A stretch of 64,000 nt of DNA from Cercis canadensis. Taxonomy: Eukaryota; Streptophyta; Magnoliopsida; Fabales; Fabaceae. Below are positions 14,148-27,709 of the stretch, one piece after another. The stretch lies in NCBI GenBank assembly GCA_003255065.1, contig QAOA01003344.1, positions 202,836 to 266,835 on the forward strand, in the 5' to 3' direction. Positions within the stretch are counted from its first letter, which is position 1. The number at the start of each line of letters is the position of its first letter. Below the pieces are notes generated by a model. The model made no database searches. It was not told the origin of the DNA and was given only the letters and a program-made list of their open reading frames with translations. The position numbers and the translations under genes are program-made.

Positions 14148-14375
14148 CAGAGTGAAAATTTAGACGAGAATGGAGGGTAAAACAGGGAGAAAGACTAAAA
14201 AACCGTTAGTTAACTAATTGGGAGGATATATGTCCCTGCAAACTTTTGCCTACACCACTGCTGTGCTTCTGATTATGCTGATGAAGGTTTTAGAGAGAGA
14301 AAGGAAGAGAGAGTGTCAGAGAGAGAGAGAGAGAGATAGAGTGAATGAATTTACAAAGGTGTAACTTCCAAAGAG

Positions 14376-14383
14376 TATATATA
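14376..14383 (-). promoter_or_regulatory. TATA box of the PIN gene
   Basis: TATATATA on the minus strand about 340 bases upstream of the PIN ATG. A GA/CT-rich run (about 14292-14341) follows where a plant leader is expected, so transcription probably starts near 14345-14350. Confidence 0.6.
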
Positions 14384-16601
14384 GGCCATTACATAGGGGA
14401 AGATAGAGGAGGGAGTGGATGTGTATGATTATAAGTAGCTGAGGTTTTTTTTTGTTTAATGATTTTTTTGATTGGATAGGATAATAAATAATTTCATCTT
14501 TTTTTGTTGGGGACTAATATTGTTATTTCTGAGTTTGGGGGAAGTAGGGAACCAGTGAAGAGCGTGAAGTTGGGTTAGGAAGTAACCGCCTGCAATGGTT
14601 AAGTTAACCCAACACGGGTTTGCACACATAAAGGTTGCAGAAGAAATGGGTCATGTGGTGGGAAGGGTTTTCCGATGACGTGGACAACCTCATTGCTTTT
14701 CCTTTTTATCTTTTTAATTTTCTATCAAGGATGAAGATAGAGTCTAAAATTCATGAATTTATGCAAGATTTTATGGGAAAATGTGGAGACTGAAATATAA
14801 TTTCGTATTTATAAATTGATCTTTATCATTTATAATTTTTATAATCTGCTTATTCACAAATTGGTCTTGTGTCTATTTGGGCCCTTTATATAGAGAATCT
14901 TCTTCTATAATTGACAAAAGGAATAAAAGAAAGGTTAAGTGTTTGTATTAAGACATTAATATGGAAACTTAGACACCGCCAAACATCGGTGTAGTCTTAG
15001 TGAGAGATGTCGGAACTTTTAATAAAACACCTACGAATTCTTGGCTCATATTTAAATGCATTAAATGACCTGTGATCGAGTAACACTGAGGTTATACTTA
15101 AAAGTTTGTAAATTTTATATTCAAACTTGAAGTTGTAATAAAAAAAAAAATCAAACGCATATAGTTTAAAACAAAATTATTCAAAATATTCTAGATGGTC
15201 ACAAAGAATATAGAATAAGAGACTACTATAGAATTTGGCATAAGTGTGTATTGTTGTACATAATTTTATACCCATGCTAACAAACATAGGAGAAAATAGG
15301 AGATGCCACACTAAATTTATATAAGGTAGTGTTTGGTATAAATAATATTTTAACATTTGTCGGAAAGTCAGGGTGAGAATATATAAAACTTTTTCACGTT
15401 TGTTATAAGAGAAAAAAAATTTACAATTAGACATAAAGGATATTCGAGAATGAAATTTTATATTTGAGAATTAGAATAAAACTTTTTCACTTAATCAAAC
15501 GGTTGGAATAAAACTTTTCTCATAATAAAACTACACCACCTAAAGATATTTATCATTGGAGGAAACCAATGACTTGTGACATGGACAGATATACAACGGG
15601 CTAGTCCCTTGAAGAGTTCATGATGGAGCGTTGTTTTGACCATCTGGAGAGTTGTTTCATCTGAAAAAGAGTCTTCAAAAACACTGTTACAATTTTTTTG
15701 CTTAGCTGCTCTTACTCATTGAAAATGAAATCTACCATTTGATTGCTTGAAATTAAACCACTCCCCAAGATTCAAAGTCAATGTACTTTTACGTAAAAAC
15801 AAAAAATTTAGGATGATTTAGTGAATAAAAAATGTATAACTTGACAAGACTACTATGTTCACTTTTCCTTGCCTTGTTTAGTCTTCTAAACTCTCATCAA
15901 TGACTTTATATTGTCTCCATTTCTTCCCTAAAGAGATGCTTAATTACTAAATTGAAATTAATATTTTATTATTTGGAAAAATTCCCCACGAAATCAAAAT
16001 TTCATACTAAAAACACGCTAATATTTGATATTGTTTGGCAAACTCAAGTTGATTACCAAATAATTTATTGCTGAGTGGTATTGAAGTCATTTTCAAGATT
16101 TATGAGTTCTCTATTCGAATCTAGAATTAAAAAAAATAAAATCTAAAGTTGACTACGTTAATGAATAAGATAAAATCAATTTACTATGACATCAATAAAG
16201 GATCAGAATCTATAAAACTCTCAAATTTCTAATCTTGCAACTATCTTTCCACTATCCCTACATTTCATCTAGCACTACAGGGTCTACTCAATTTTCACTC
16301 TCTCACAATATATCCATCTCCTCTCATACCTCAAACCTTCTTCAACACATCTATTTAAATTTGCTTCACAAATAAGCAATATCCTTGTCAAACAAAGAAT
16401 AACAACGTTGGACATGAAAAACGTTAAACAAGAAACTATACAAAAACTGCAGCAATTAGCAACTCTTGGGTGCACATATAATAATTCATTTTGCTGCAAT
16501 TAATTAATGGAAAGCAGGGATTCAAATTGCGGTTGAATTACAAAAATTGTGTGAAAATGCACTAATTGTAGACCGCAATTATAGAAAAGCTTAAGCTTTT
16601 A

Positions 16602-16891
16602 GGTTAGTTATAAAACCATTCTTGGACCTTCACCTAAAAGTTTAAACTTTTATGTTGAATCGGTTCTGGACATAGTATCAGAGCCTCTTTTGACCAAATA
16701 GTTAGATCTTTTTATCCCTACTTTTTCAATTAAATTGAAATTTCAGCACATGGTATAAGTGAATTTTTGTTTTGTACATGCTTCATGATCAAGCTCAAAG
16801 GGCTTTCGTGTGCAGGGACGTATTAGTTATAAAATCATTATTAATCTTTCACTTAAAAGCTTAAGTTTTTAGGTTGAATCAATTCTTGACA
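16602..16891 (+). mobile_element. TRIM/SMART-type small LTR retrotransposon fossil
   Basis: Both LTRs are present (about 16602-16672 and 16821-16891, each 71 bp, ending in GGACA/TTGACA). A primer-binding-site relic resembling TGGTATCAGAGC, complementary to initiator methionine tRNA, directly follows the left LTR. The interior of about 150 bp has no coding capacity. The two LTRs differ noticeably, so insertion is old. The right part is repeated at 16964-17184 after an isolated N, probably an assembly duplication. Confidence 0.75.
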
Positions 16892-16963
16892 CATAACATT
16901 ATAGATTTATATGTTCAATTGTGGTTGTGAACCTTTATTTGAATCCATGATAAAAATTATTAN

Positions 16964-17184
16964 TTCAGCACATGGTATAAGTGAATTTGTGTTTTGTACA
17001 TGCTTCATGATCAAGCTCAAAGGGCTTTCGTGTGCAGGGACGTGTTAGTTATAAAATCATTATTAATCCTTCACTTAAAAGCTTAAGTTTTTAGGTTGAA
17101 TCAATTCTTGACACATAGCATTATAGATTTATATGTTCAATTGTGGTTGTGAACCTTTATTTGAATCCATGATAAAAATTATTA
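16964..17184 (+). repeat. Direct duplication of 16741-16962 across a single N
   Basis: The 221 bases after N16963 repeat the 222 bases before it almost exactly, including the right LTR of the small LTR fossil (second copy at about 17043-17113). The boundary falls exactly at the N. That is the signature of two overlapping contigs or alleles placed side by side. Confidence 0.85.
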
Positions 17185-20100
17185 CAATTTAAACCTAAAG
17201 ATTTTTATTTTTGTTTACATAAAACCGATACTTCAAAGAGAGGAGACTTCATTGTTCTACATCTTGTTTTAACTTTTCCTAATTCTAACTGTTGCTTAAA
17301 TGTTACTTTAATTAAATTCGGTTCTTCTTTGAATACTGCTTTCGGCTTAGGTTTTTCATTCACTCTTCAAGTCACGGAGACCTTTATTTTGGAGATAGTT
17401 TGCTCCCATGATAGTGACACAGTATAAAACATGAAAAAGTGAGACCATTCAAAGAACGTGGGAGAATTACCTAAGATTCGAAAAAGATTCTCAAACACAA
17501 AGGTTCCACGTTGTTCATGCACCTATGTTTTCTTCAATCAATCAAATAAATCTTATCTATAAAATACTAGGCTAACTATTGTTATTCTAGTCATTCTGAT
17601 GTCTAACGATTTATCTTTTCTCAATTACCCACTTAAACTACTGCTCCAAACACATACTATTAAATTTTTCCTGGTTTGAACAAGTACATACTCTTCTCCT
17701 TTCATGGTCAATTTCTTTTCCCTATTCTTAAACTCTCTTTTATTATTTTAGATAAAAAGTAAATTAAAGTTTCATGTTCTATTTTATATTATTTTCCATT
17801 ATTTCATTTATTGATATATTTTTTTTAAAAAAATTATTTCCTATTATCTCACTTCTATCAAGTGTCTTCAACTTTTGGCTTNAATCAAACTATTCTTATT
17901 GCATTTATTAATCATTGTTCTCGGTTCTATGTTTGAACTTGAAGTCATATAAAAAATTACTAAAGAAAATATCCTTCCTCTTGTCTTTAAGTTTATTATT
18001 CAATTTTTCATGTAATAGTACATTTTTCTTTCTCTCTTTTTATTTATTTTTCTTTATTTAGTTCATCAATTTTATTCAAAAAAAAAAAACAATAAGAAAG
18101 TTTTAAATGTGATTTAAATTACTTCTTTCATTTTTTTTTTATCTTAAAAAGTTTAAAGTGAGAGATGGTTATCTGATTCTAAGGTCAAGGCATGTCACAT
18201 GTCTCAATAAAAACTTACAATGATAATTACAGATTATCTACTAAAAGATAACTGCTTGCAATAAAATTTGAATTTAGGCTTTACAAGTCAAATAATTTGA
18301 TTATTTCTTTCATTTTATTCATTAATTTTTTAATTATTTTTAAAAGCGATATGACTAATATTAATTAACAAGAGAAAAAAATAAAAAGATAAGACTTCGT
18401 GGATAAAATTAATTTGTTTACATCAAATTAAGATTTTAAGACTTATCAGTTATTTAATTGGATACTTATTTCCTTTTTTGCCAAGAATAGTCATGTGGTT
18501 ACTAATTGAAAATTGAATTTTGTTCAACGCAAGTCATCATATTCATAGAGACCGACGAACTGTACAAAAAGTAGTCGCAGCTTTGGTTTCGTAGAAGCAA
18601 AAGCTTACTCTTCAGTCTTCACTTATACTCTTCATTGTCAATTCACTTCTTTGACCCGTTTATTAGCTGAATGTTGAGATTATTTATTAAAAAAAATTAA
18701 TAATCACTAACGTGTAAACTTAATTTCTGGGTGTGCTTGGTAGAAATATAAATGAGAAAATTAAAAATGAGGGAGGGGTAAAAATCATTCTCTGCATACT
18801 TAATATAAGAAAATGAAGATGAATGAATTAAAATAGAGTTGCTACTTGCTAGTTCCCTATTACTTTGCTGCATACAACATATATATTTTATCCCAAATAA
18901 AATAAGATGGAATAAACCCTTTGTAATTTTTTTTACATGACAGTAGAAAAAATTTCACTTAAGATCAGCTCTTATAANTTACTCAAATATTTTATCTTAG
19001 AGACTGAGTACATGATCACTTAAGTTATTGCTCGAGATCATCATATCTGCTAATTTCATCCTTTATAAATTCTATCTTAAATATTTTTACCCATACCAAG
19101 TAAAAGGTATAATCATTTTTAGTCAACCTATTTATCACTTTCTTGCATGCATTGAAATAAAAACATTTCTATTCGTCTCTATTTTCATTCCCTTTTCTAT
19201 TTTTGTTTATATTTGTATTTCTCATCTCTTCTACCAAATATAACATTAGACTATGGTGATGATATTGACCGTCATTTACATCTTTTAGAATGACATTACA
19301 CTCAAAGTAACCCCCATTTGAATATCTTTTTAATCTCAAGTGATCTCACCATCATAAGATTTGCTAATATAATAAATAGGAGCGTGTCTGGCTTGTAATC
19401 CATTTTTAAATGGAGTTCAAAATTAATGGTTAATTAATTAAACTATATATATAAAGATATATTTTTTTACTTGATTAATAATGTTGGAAAGGACTAATGT
19501 TGACTAACCATGTGAAGGGAGAGGAGATAATTAAGAAATGAAAATTTAAACCTCAAAAGAGGATGCAACAAAGATTGGTAATGATTTGGATAATCCATAA
19601 GAAAGGGAATAATAACAGAGTTAATTCTTGAATATTAAACATCAGTCACATTCATGGACCTAAATTACCAGTCTCTTTGGTCCCTTGCATGATTTGTAAA
19701 GGCATTATCAAATCATATAAAAGAAAGACCCTTTTGAAACCGAAGCTTACCCATCTTAGAATTTTCTATATACTACTAAATTAAATTAAATTAAAAATGA
19801 AAAGGTGGAAACTTTCTTTGAAACATTGGTTAGAAAAGCTTGTGTCAGCAAATTAAAATAAAATTATTAAGCAAAGTACTTATGGATACAAGTTAGACCC
19901 TACCTTTTCTACCTTTCTCTCTCTCTCAGAGAGACACGACCACATTAAACATATTCAAATGTCTTCCACCAAAACTTAATAGTTGTCACGGCCAAAATAA
20001 ACTATATATATCTTATCTTTTTAATTAGAACTGCTGTGATCATATAAAATTGTGAAACAGATTACAGGATCAAAACATAATTAAGGTAAATCGCCAAAAA

Positions 20101-20289
20101 GTGTATCCCCTTCTAAAATAGTCCACTAGGAATAAAAGAAAATGAGAGAAGTGTTTTAAGAAACTGAAATAGGGGCCCATCCAATTTAATTATGAATTTA
20201 AAAAAATTAGACTTTTCAAAAAAAATAGAAGGATGTAATTTTTTATAAATAAAAATAGGATCAAACAGTATGTAGCCGAGTGATACTGA

Positions 20290-20440
20290 TGTCGAATTCT
20301 TCTGCTTTCACTTTCTCAATTAAATTAAAATTTTAGTACATAATATAAGTAGACATGCACTTTGTCCACGCTTCAAGCCCAAAAAGGCTTTCGCATACGG
20401 GAGCGTATTAAATATAAAACTATTATTGAGCTTTCACCTA
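20290..20440 (+). mobile_element. Partial TRIM/SMART-type LTR fossil
   Basis: Interior plus the start of the right LTR of the same small LTR family. It shares the CTTTCTCAATTAAATT interior block and TATTAAATATAAAACTATT at the LTR start. The left LTR is not recognisable. It is a non-coding old fragment. Confidence 0.6.
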
Positions 20441-21345
20441 ATACATACACTATAGGGTATTGAATCACTTTACATTAATAATTTTACATCAAGAGTAATA
20501 TAACCTCAGGATAGATGGTTAGTGATAATCAAAGGTAGGAAGGGTTTTTGTTGATAGGTAGATAGGTACATTCTCTTTCTCTCTCTCTATCACATGCACG
20601 TGTATACAACAAACACATGATACTATACGTGTCTATGTAGGGGCTGGGTGCTCAACAACCAAATTGACCAGAATAAAAGTTCCCCATTAATTTTGGTCTA
20701 CTTGTTAAAAGAAAAGAAAATGAATAATATAGGAACTGTTTGATTTGAACTATTCCCTTTTAGTTAACTGTTTGATTTGGTTATAAGTTTTTGGAAACCA
20801 ACCAAGTTTGGTTCCTTAAAAACTAACCAAATTAGTGCATGCATGCACACTAAAAGGAGTAAATTATTCTAACTTTTCATGTATTTAGATTATTCTTTTA
20901 CAAACTTTTATTTTATTTTTAAAACTTATAATAAAATCCTCTTTTGATATTTGAAAGAGACTACATTTTGACTCAATTAGTACTCATTAAAAAAAAAAAT
21001 AAAGTGGTAAAATACCATATTTACTCATATTTAATGTATAAGTTCGCCTTAAGAATGTGTCAAAAAATTTCATTTATTTAATTCCCTAGTGAGAAATTCT
21101 ATTCAAATACTTTTATTCATTTGGATGATTCTAAACCAATTTGACCAATATGTTTTTATAGTTAATGATATTTTATTAATTAACTTTTTTGCATGTGATC
21201 AATATGTATATATCTATATGCACACACAAATCATACAAAAACTACACATCTGAGGTTAAAATGGACTACCTCAACCAGATTCTTTCAAATTTTATAGTTT
21301 TTGACAAAGAGTTCGTGTACATGTCATTTTAAAGAGTGAAAACTA

Positions 21346-21553
21346 TAAGATTTAAAATTATTTTTGAACCTTCACCTAACAACTTAAGCTTTTAGGTTGA
21401 ATTGGTTCTTGACATGGTATCAGAGCCTCTTTAACCAAACAGTTAGGAGATTGAATCCTTTCACCCCCACTTCTTCAATTAAATTGAAATCTCAGCACAA
21501 GATATAAGTGAGTCTATATTTTGTCTATGCTTTTAGCTAAAAGGGCTTTCGCG
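21346..21553 (+). mobile_element. Partial TRIM/SMART-type LTR fossil with clear primer-binding site
   Basis: The left LTR ends TTGACA at 21414 and is followed at once by TGGTATCAGAGCC, the usual plant initiator-methionine-tRNA primer-binding site. The interior matches the other copies up to the GGGCTTTCGCGT block near 21550. No right LTR follows, so the copy is incomplete. It has no coding capacity. Confidence 0.65.
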
Positions 21554-22439
21554 TAGATGAAAACTACATATAAATTTATAAAAAAAATGATAACTTCACA
21601 ACTTCGTGTACATAAACTGTATAATTGACAGAGTTTAAGTTTGATGTTAAAAAAATGAGTGGAATTATCTGAATTCAAATTTGTCTCTTGATAAAGTTTG
21701 CGATAGATAATGAAAGATTGTGTATGAATTAATACTGAAGTTCTTAAGAAAAATTATTGGGAGTAGATACTTCAACACATATGCATTTATATATACCTTG
21801 AACACTGATTTTTCATATATGCTCAGGGAGAAATTCTTAAGAGAACTATATGTGCATGTATAACAATAAATTGTTCACATAACCCATGAATACAAAGTAA
21901 AAAAGAAAAATAAATAAATAACTTTTTGTTTATTTTATATTATATGGTTGGGACCTTAAAGTGAATTTCAACCTTTTATATCATAAGTGCTTACACATAT
22001 TACAGCCAAAAACCTTTAGTGTCCAGGCTTTATATAAGGGCTATTCATCCACGCTAGATAAATTTTTTTTTGTTTCTATACATCTACGAAGTGGGATATC
22101 ACTATATTACTCCTCCTAAAATTCTCATTTTAGACCAAAAAATATATTTATTTATTGTGAAGCTTTATTAAATTAAAGTGACCTAACGAGAATAAAAACA
22201 ATTAAACACTAGTATAAATGGTATATTGAACCATACAAAAAAGGAATAAAAAAAATTTAAGTGAAATACTATATTATTTATATGGCTTTATTTATGCACC
22301 TTAACTATTATTTAATTATTTGAATCATGTTGGGTCACTCTAATTCTTGATTGCTTGACAATAAACTCAAAAGTAAATGTTACTTTTATCTAAATAAGAT
22401 TTTTACGATAGTTATAAGACTACGAACTATTGTACTTTT

Positions 22440-22716
22440 TATTAAATATAAAATTATTCATAAGTCCTTACCTAACAGTTTAAACTTTTGGGTTGAATCG
22501 ATTTTTGACATGGTATTAGAGACTCTTTAACCAAGCGGTCTTCTCCCCTCATTTTCTCAATTAAATTAAAATTTTAACACAAAATATAAGTGAATTTGCA
22601 CTTTACCTAGGCTTCAAGCCTAAAGGGCTTTTACGTGCGGAATCGTATTAAATATAAAACTATTCTTAAACTTTCATTTAACACTTTAAGTTTTTAGGTT
22701 GAATAGGTTATTAACA
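22440..22716 (+). mobile_element. TRIM/SMART-type small LTR retrotransposon, complete structure
   Basis: The clearest copy of the family: left LTR 22440-22510, primer-binding site from 22511 (TGGTATTAGAG), non-coding interior, right LTR 22646-22716. It is bounded by the perfect 5-bp direct repeat CTTTT (22435-22439 and 22717-22721). At 277 bp with 71-bp LTRs it falls in the size class of the smallest plant LTR elements. The LTRs differ at roughly a fifth of positions, so it is old and inactive. Confidence 0.82.
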
Positions 22717-25620
22717 CTTTTAAAAGTGATAACATAGCAGTTTTTTTTTAAAAAAAAATGTAGAAACTATCAAATACTAATATTTTTGTATATATTTGAT
22801 AGTTCCAAATGCAAAAGTTACTGAGACGTGGGTTAGGCACGTCAACGTGTATCATAATAATGCAAAGCTTTATTATTGGGTCACTGCGCACGTGCATATC
22901 TGTGTCACCTTCATCCATAAACACTCCCATGACCCAGCCAGCCTTATCTGCATTTTATTTTCCATTTTCTCCTTTTATTTTTTGAGGTAGAAATAGAAAA
23001 AATATTTTAAAAAAATAACATATTTCCTCTTTTTTCCTTCTAGGGGACCAGAACGTCATGTTTCTTTCTACCTATTTGCTAGCCATGAAATAAATGTTAT
23101 AATCTTATAAGCTGTCGGTGAAAATGATATTCACAGAAGCAGTTTACACTTCACAGTTTTTAATTTTCCTCATAGAAGAGTTTTTCTTTTTGCGCAATAA
23201 TTTAAATCACTTTGTTCTTAAATTGAATCTTTATTAATATGAATTATAATTATATATATTACCACCAAAAAGACAAAACTAAATGTTCTAACTAAAAGGA
23301 AATGAGAGTATATTATGCATATTAAATAGTCAAAGCTAGTTATTTATCTTATGCATTTTATTTTTCTTTGTTTATGTTAAAGAAAAATTTATTTTTCACA
23401 AAAAGAATATGTCATATGCATAATGTATTATGTGCATGTTTAAAAATAGATATAATTACATTGAAAAATCATAATTGCATTGACATTTTAGGAAGATAAT
23501 TTTTATTTTTAATTATTTTTGTCATTAAATAAATATATTTTTTAGTTAAGAATACGAGAGATTAACGATTCAAATATAGTATATCAATATTTTTTAAGAT
23601 CACTAAACAAATAATTTTGTGTGCCAACTTTACAAGTAATGTCATATAAAGCGATATTGGCTACCCAACTTTATACTATTTAAACACACATTAATTCAAC
23701 CACTAGATATGATTTTCTTTTATGTAACCACTATATATGATTGAAGAAACATAAAGTGTACAAATTAGAAGGAAATGTTACATTTTAATTTCATGCAAAT
23801 CGATGAATCCTTAGAGCAAAAATTCATGAGAATATATGACATCAACTTGTGTAAAATAATTAATTGTTATTAATAAAATTAAAAGGTTTCCATATGCACG
23901 AAACGTCAATTTAAAGGAGTTTGTGATAATTTTTTAGAAAAAATAAAGAGAAAAGAAATCACTTGCCAACAAAATCATCTAGTGATTGAAATCAAATCTA
24001 TGAAGACACCAAATGTCCCATCGAAAGAATTAATTCAAAGGGGGTGCCACCACTTTTAGATAGTCAAAGTAATAACAATCTTGTTGGTGAATAGACTTCA
24101 AAATGAAAATAGCAACCGAATGATTAAATCTTGTAGGTGTAGGAACCTAAATGATTTCTGTGAAAGAAGAACCAGAAACAAAGGGAAAAGGAAAGTGAAG
24201 AAATAAAAAAGGCAGACATTAGATGAAGAATGACTATCAGCAAGTAGAATAGAGAACCACTGAATAAGTCACCTAACTGATTAGGCCAATTAGAGGTTCA
24301 AATCAAGAAGGGGTTGATCAGAGGCCATGTGTGGCAAAAGGGAAAGGGTTAAAGGTCACACATTCAAAATGGTCCCCTAAGTTTAGTGGTTCAAAGTGGC
24401 TCTCCTTTTCTTCTTTTTTGAAGTAAGAAAGTACTGCATTGTAAGCAGAGTTAGGGCATGTGTGAGTCAAAATTTGTGAGCTTGTTGCCCCCCCCATTGC
24501 AGCTCCCAACGCCCCCACTTCCCACCTCATCCCATTCCCCACCACCATTTCCCCATGCTCACCATGCAGCTGGATCCATTACCATAACCCCATCTTCTTC
24601 CTTTACAATGCCCAAGTATAGAAAATTACCATAATACTAGTTGCATAATTCTTATATTTATATATTTATGTAATTGTATAAGTAGTCTCCAAGTTATGAT
24701 ATATACTGAATTTGGCATATAACATACTAGAAATTATATTGTGTGGCAAAATTTGAATTCAAGTCATTTTAATCAAATCTTTTCATGTTTAATCAAGCTT
24801 TTCCTACATGCCACAATTGAAAACTATTCTGACATAAAAGTCTGCAAAATATCATTACTCATAGTTTTATTAGATGGAGCTACATATACAATGGTATAAA
24901 TTTGTGAACTTAAGTAAAGGATACCATCACTTATCCTATTATAAATGCCTTTTTGTGGTACTTATACCAATATAGCTGGATTAATTAATACAAATAGGTA
25001 CAACATTTTTTTATTGGGTATTAGTCTAGAATATAAATTCATATAGCTAGGGGTTTAAATTCTTATAAGAGTAATCGAAAGATGGGTAAAAACAAATTAA
25101 AAGTAGTTGTGCTTGTTATTTATTTGACATTTGTACTACAAATTATAGAGACTAGAAAGGGCCTCAATTTCTGAAATGGAATCATGCCATATTATCACTA
25201 TGAGATGGGTTTAATTAACAACTCATTGCAACCCCCACTCATTCTCCTTTCCCAATAAATTCTTGAACTTTTTTCTTCCTTTTCCCTTGGTTCCTCTTTT
25301 TGAGAAGGATAAGGTTCGAAATTTCAGAGATTCACTTTATATAGTACTAAGAGGGCAACTCAAGGAAATTGAAGTGGTAGTGGTAGAATTGTTGGTCAAT
25401 TTTAGGGACTAAGTACTCATCCAACAATGTGGTAGGGCTTCTTAGTTCTGATCATTAAGCCTCTCAAGAATTTGCAATAATACTTTCTCAAATGCATCAA
25501 AGTTATCTCATAATTGGTGATGGCAACTAATGAATGTGGTCTATTAGCCCGAAAATGAAATCTAACAAGCAAGAATGCCAATGCAGAGATGCTGCATGTT
25601 GGATATGAAAAAGTAATTTG

Positions 25621-25914
25621 TGTTAGATATAAAACTATTCTTAGGCTTTCACCTAACAACTTAAATTTTTGGGTTGAATCAATTTTTTGACATGACATCA
25701 GAGCTTCTTTGACCTAACGAGTAGGAAATCGAATCTTTCTATCCAACTTTCTCAATTAAATTGAAATTTCAACACAAGATATAACTAGACTTGTACTTTG
25801 TTCACACACTGCAAGTCAAAAGGACTTTCGTATGTGAGAGCGTATTAGATATAAAATCATTTTAGGGCATTTACTTAACAACTTAAGCTTTCGGGTTGAA
25901 TCGATTCTTTGACA
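25621..25914 (+). mobile_element. TRIM/SMART-type small LTR retrotransposon, complete structure
   Basis: Left LTR 25621-25692 and right LTR 25843-25914 (72 bp each), with a primer-binding-site relic directly after the left LTR and a non-coding interior of about 150 bp. Flanking bases ATTTG and CTTTG are compatible with a decayed 5-bp target duplication. Total length 294 bp. It is old, judging by LTR divergence. Confidence 0.78.
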
Positions 25915-26598
25915 CTTTGAATATTGTTGTTTCTTCTAAGTTCTCAAGTTCCACAAGAATTGGATATAGATCTTGGTTAAGTGTAAACATTTTTCATACT
26001 TTGATACTATGAATTGAAGAGGCTTTCAAGGTTTTTGAAAACCTTGGGTATAAGGAATTTTATTTTTATTTTTATTTATTTATTCTAATGGATATAAGGA
26101 ATTTTATTGGATGAAAGTAAGAAAAAAAAAATTCATTCAACTTTTTTTCTTTGGTAAATAAATTGAACTTATCCAAGAGTACTCATGCTTTGGGACCTAC
26201 AATAAGGCAACCCCATGTTCCTTTATGCGTGTGCGGTCCATCAACCTGCCCGGCAAGGAATGCTTCTTCCTTTTATTGGGCCTTATACCAATTTTTTTTT
26301 GGATCAAGATCAACATTGATTGGTTTGGCCCATTTTGAGAATTCCCATGACTTCCCACTTCAAAAACTATATACACCTCTTTCTAGCAAAAACAAATTCA
26401 TATCCTTCAATGATGTAGAACAAAATAATTGCCCCATAAGAGCCCCTTTTTTAATTTGAAAAATAATTTAAAGATGAAAGAATAACTAAAAAAATTTCAA
26501 CATTATTTAACTTGAATAAGTAATGATAAATACACAATTTTTAAAGTGGCCAATTTATCATAACTTATACACATGAGAAAATTTAAGTTTTCTTTTGG

Positions 26599-27709
26599 TC
26601 ATAAATAGATGGATCTAGATATTTATTTTTTTGGTTATATAAGAGTACATGGCAGGAATAAAATCATTGACATCAAACCCTTTAGTTCTTGTTCCTAAGG
26701 AGATACCATAATGGTTTAACACTTAGAACTTTATTGTAGAGGTATCAAGTGCAATCCCATTAAGAGCTGGTGGGGTGAGATTTTGGGAAGGACTGGGCTA
26801 CCTCCTGTTGTGTAGCCTCCAGTAAACCGAAAAAAACCTTATAATTCCTATGACTAAAGGATATGTTATTAGCAATAAAGTTAAATTTTTGTTGCAAATA
26901 TGGATTCAAGCCTACAACCTCAACTTCTTTTTTCGTGAAATCTAAGTTTGACAATAAAAAAAAAAAGTACAATAATATGTTTGATTTTAAGTTGGGAAAC
27001 TCAACAAAGCATATTATAATAAGTAAAATAGTGTGTATTTGAATTTTACCAATGTGATCTACAAAACAAAACAAAAAAGTAAGATTATCTAAGGCCAATT
27101 CTACAATTTGTAGACAATTATGTAACTAAGCCATAAANTCATAAATAGATGGATCTAGATATTTATTTTTTTGGTTATATAAGAGTACATGGCAGGAATA
27201 AAATCATTGACATCAAACCCTTTAGTTCTTGTTCCTAAGGAGATACCATAATGGTTTAACACTTAGTACTTTATTGTAGAGGTATCAAGTGCAATCCCAT
27301 TAAGAGCTGGTGGGGTGAGATTTTGGGAAGGACTGGGCTACCTCCTGTTGTGTAGCCTCCAGTAAACTGGAAAAAAAAAAAAAACCTTATAATTCCTATG
27401 ACTAAAGGATATGTCATTAGACCCATAAGTCATTAGCGATAAAGTTAAATTTTTGTTGGAAATATGGAAAAATATGGATTCAAGCCTACAACCTCAACTT
27501 TTTTTTTTGGTAATCTAAGTTTGACAATAAAAAAAAAGTACAATAATATGTTTGATTTTAAGTTGGGAAACTCAACAAAGCATATTATAATAAGTAAAAT
27601 AGTGTGTATTTGAATTTTACCAATGTGATCTACAAAACAAAACAAAAAAGTAAGATTATCTAAGGCCAATTCTACAATTTGTAGACAATTATGTAACTAA
27701 GCCATAAAT
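26599..27709. repeat. Direct duplication of about 0.54-0.57 kb across a single N
   Basis: Bases 26599-27137 are repeated as 27139-27709, with the join exactly at N27138. The copies differ by small indels in A runs, a short insertion and a few substitutions. This fits two alleles of one locus placed in tandem. No gene lies inside; the similar short frames in both halves are chance. Confidence 0.85.

Noticed and set aside
24270-24320. tRNA-like GAGGTTCAAATC motif
   Set aside because: It resembles a T-loop only. No acceptor stem, D-arm or anticodon stem can be drawn around it.
26760-27669. Two related minus-strand frames as a duplicated gene
   Set aside because: They are the two halves of the N-split duplication. 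The frames are hydrophobic, AT-rich and unlike any family.
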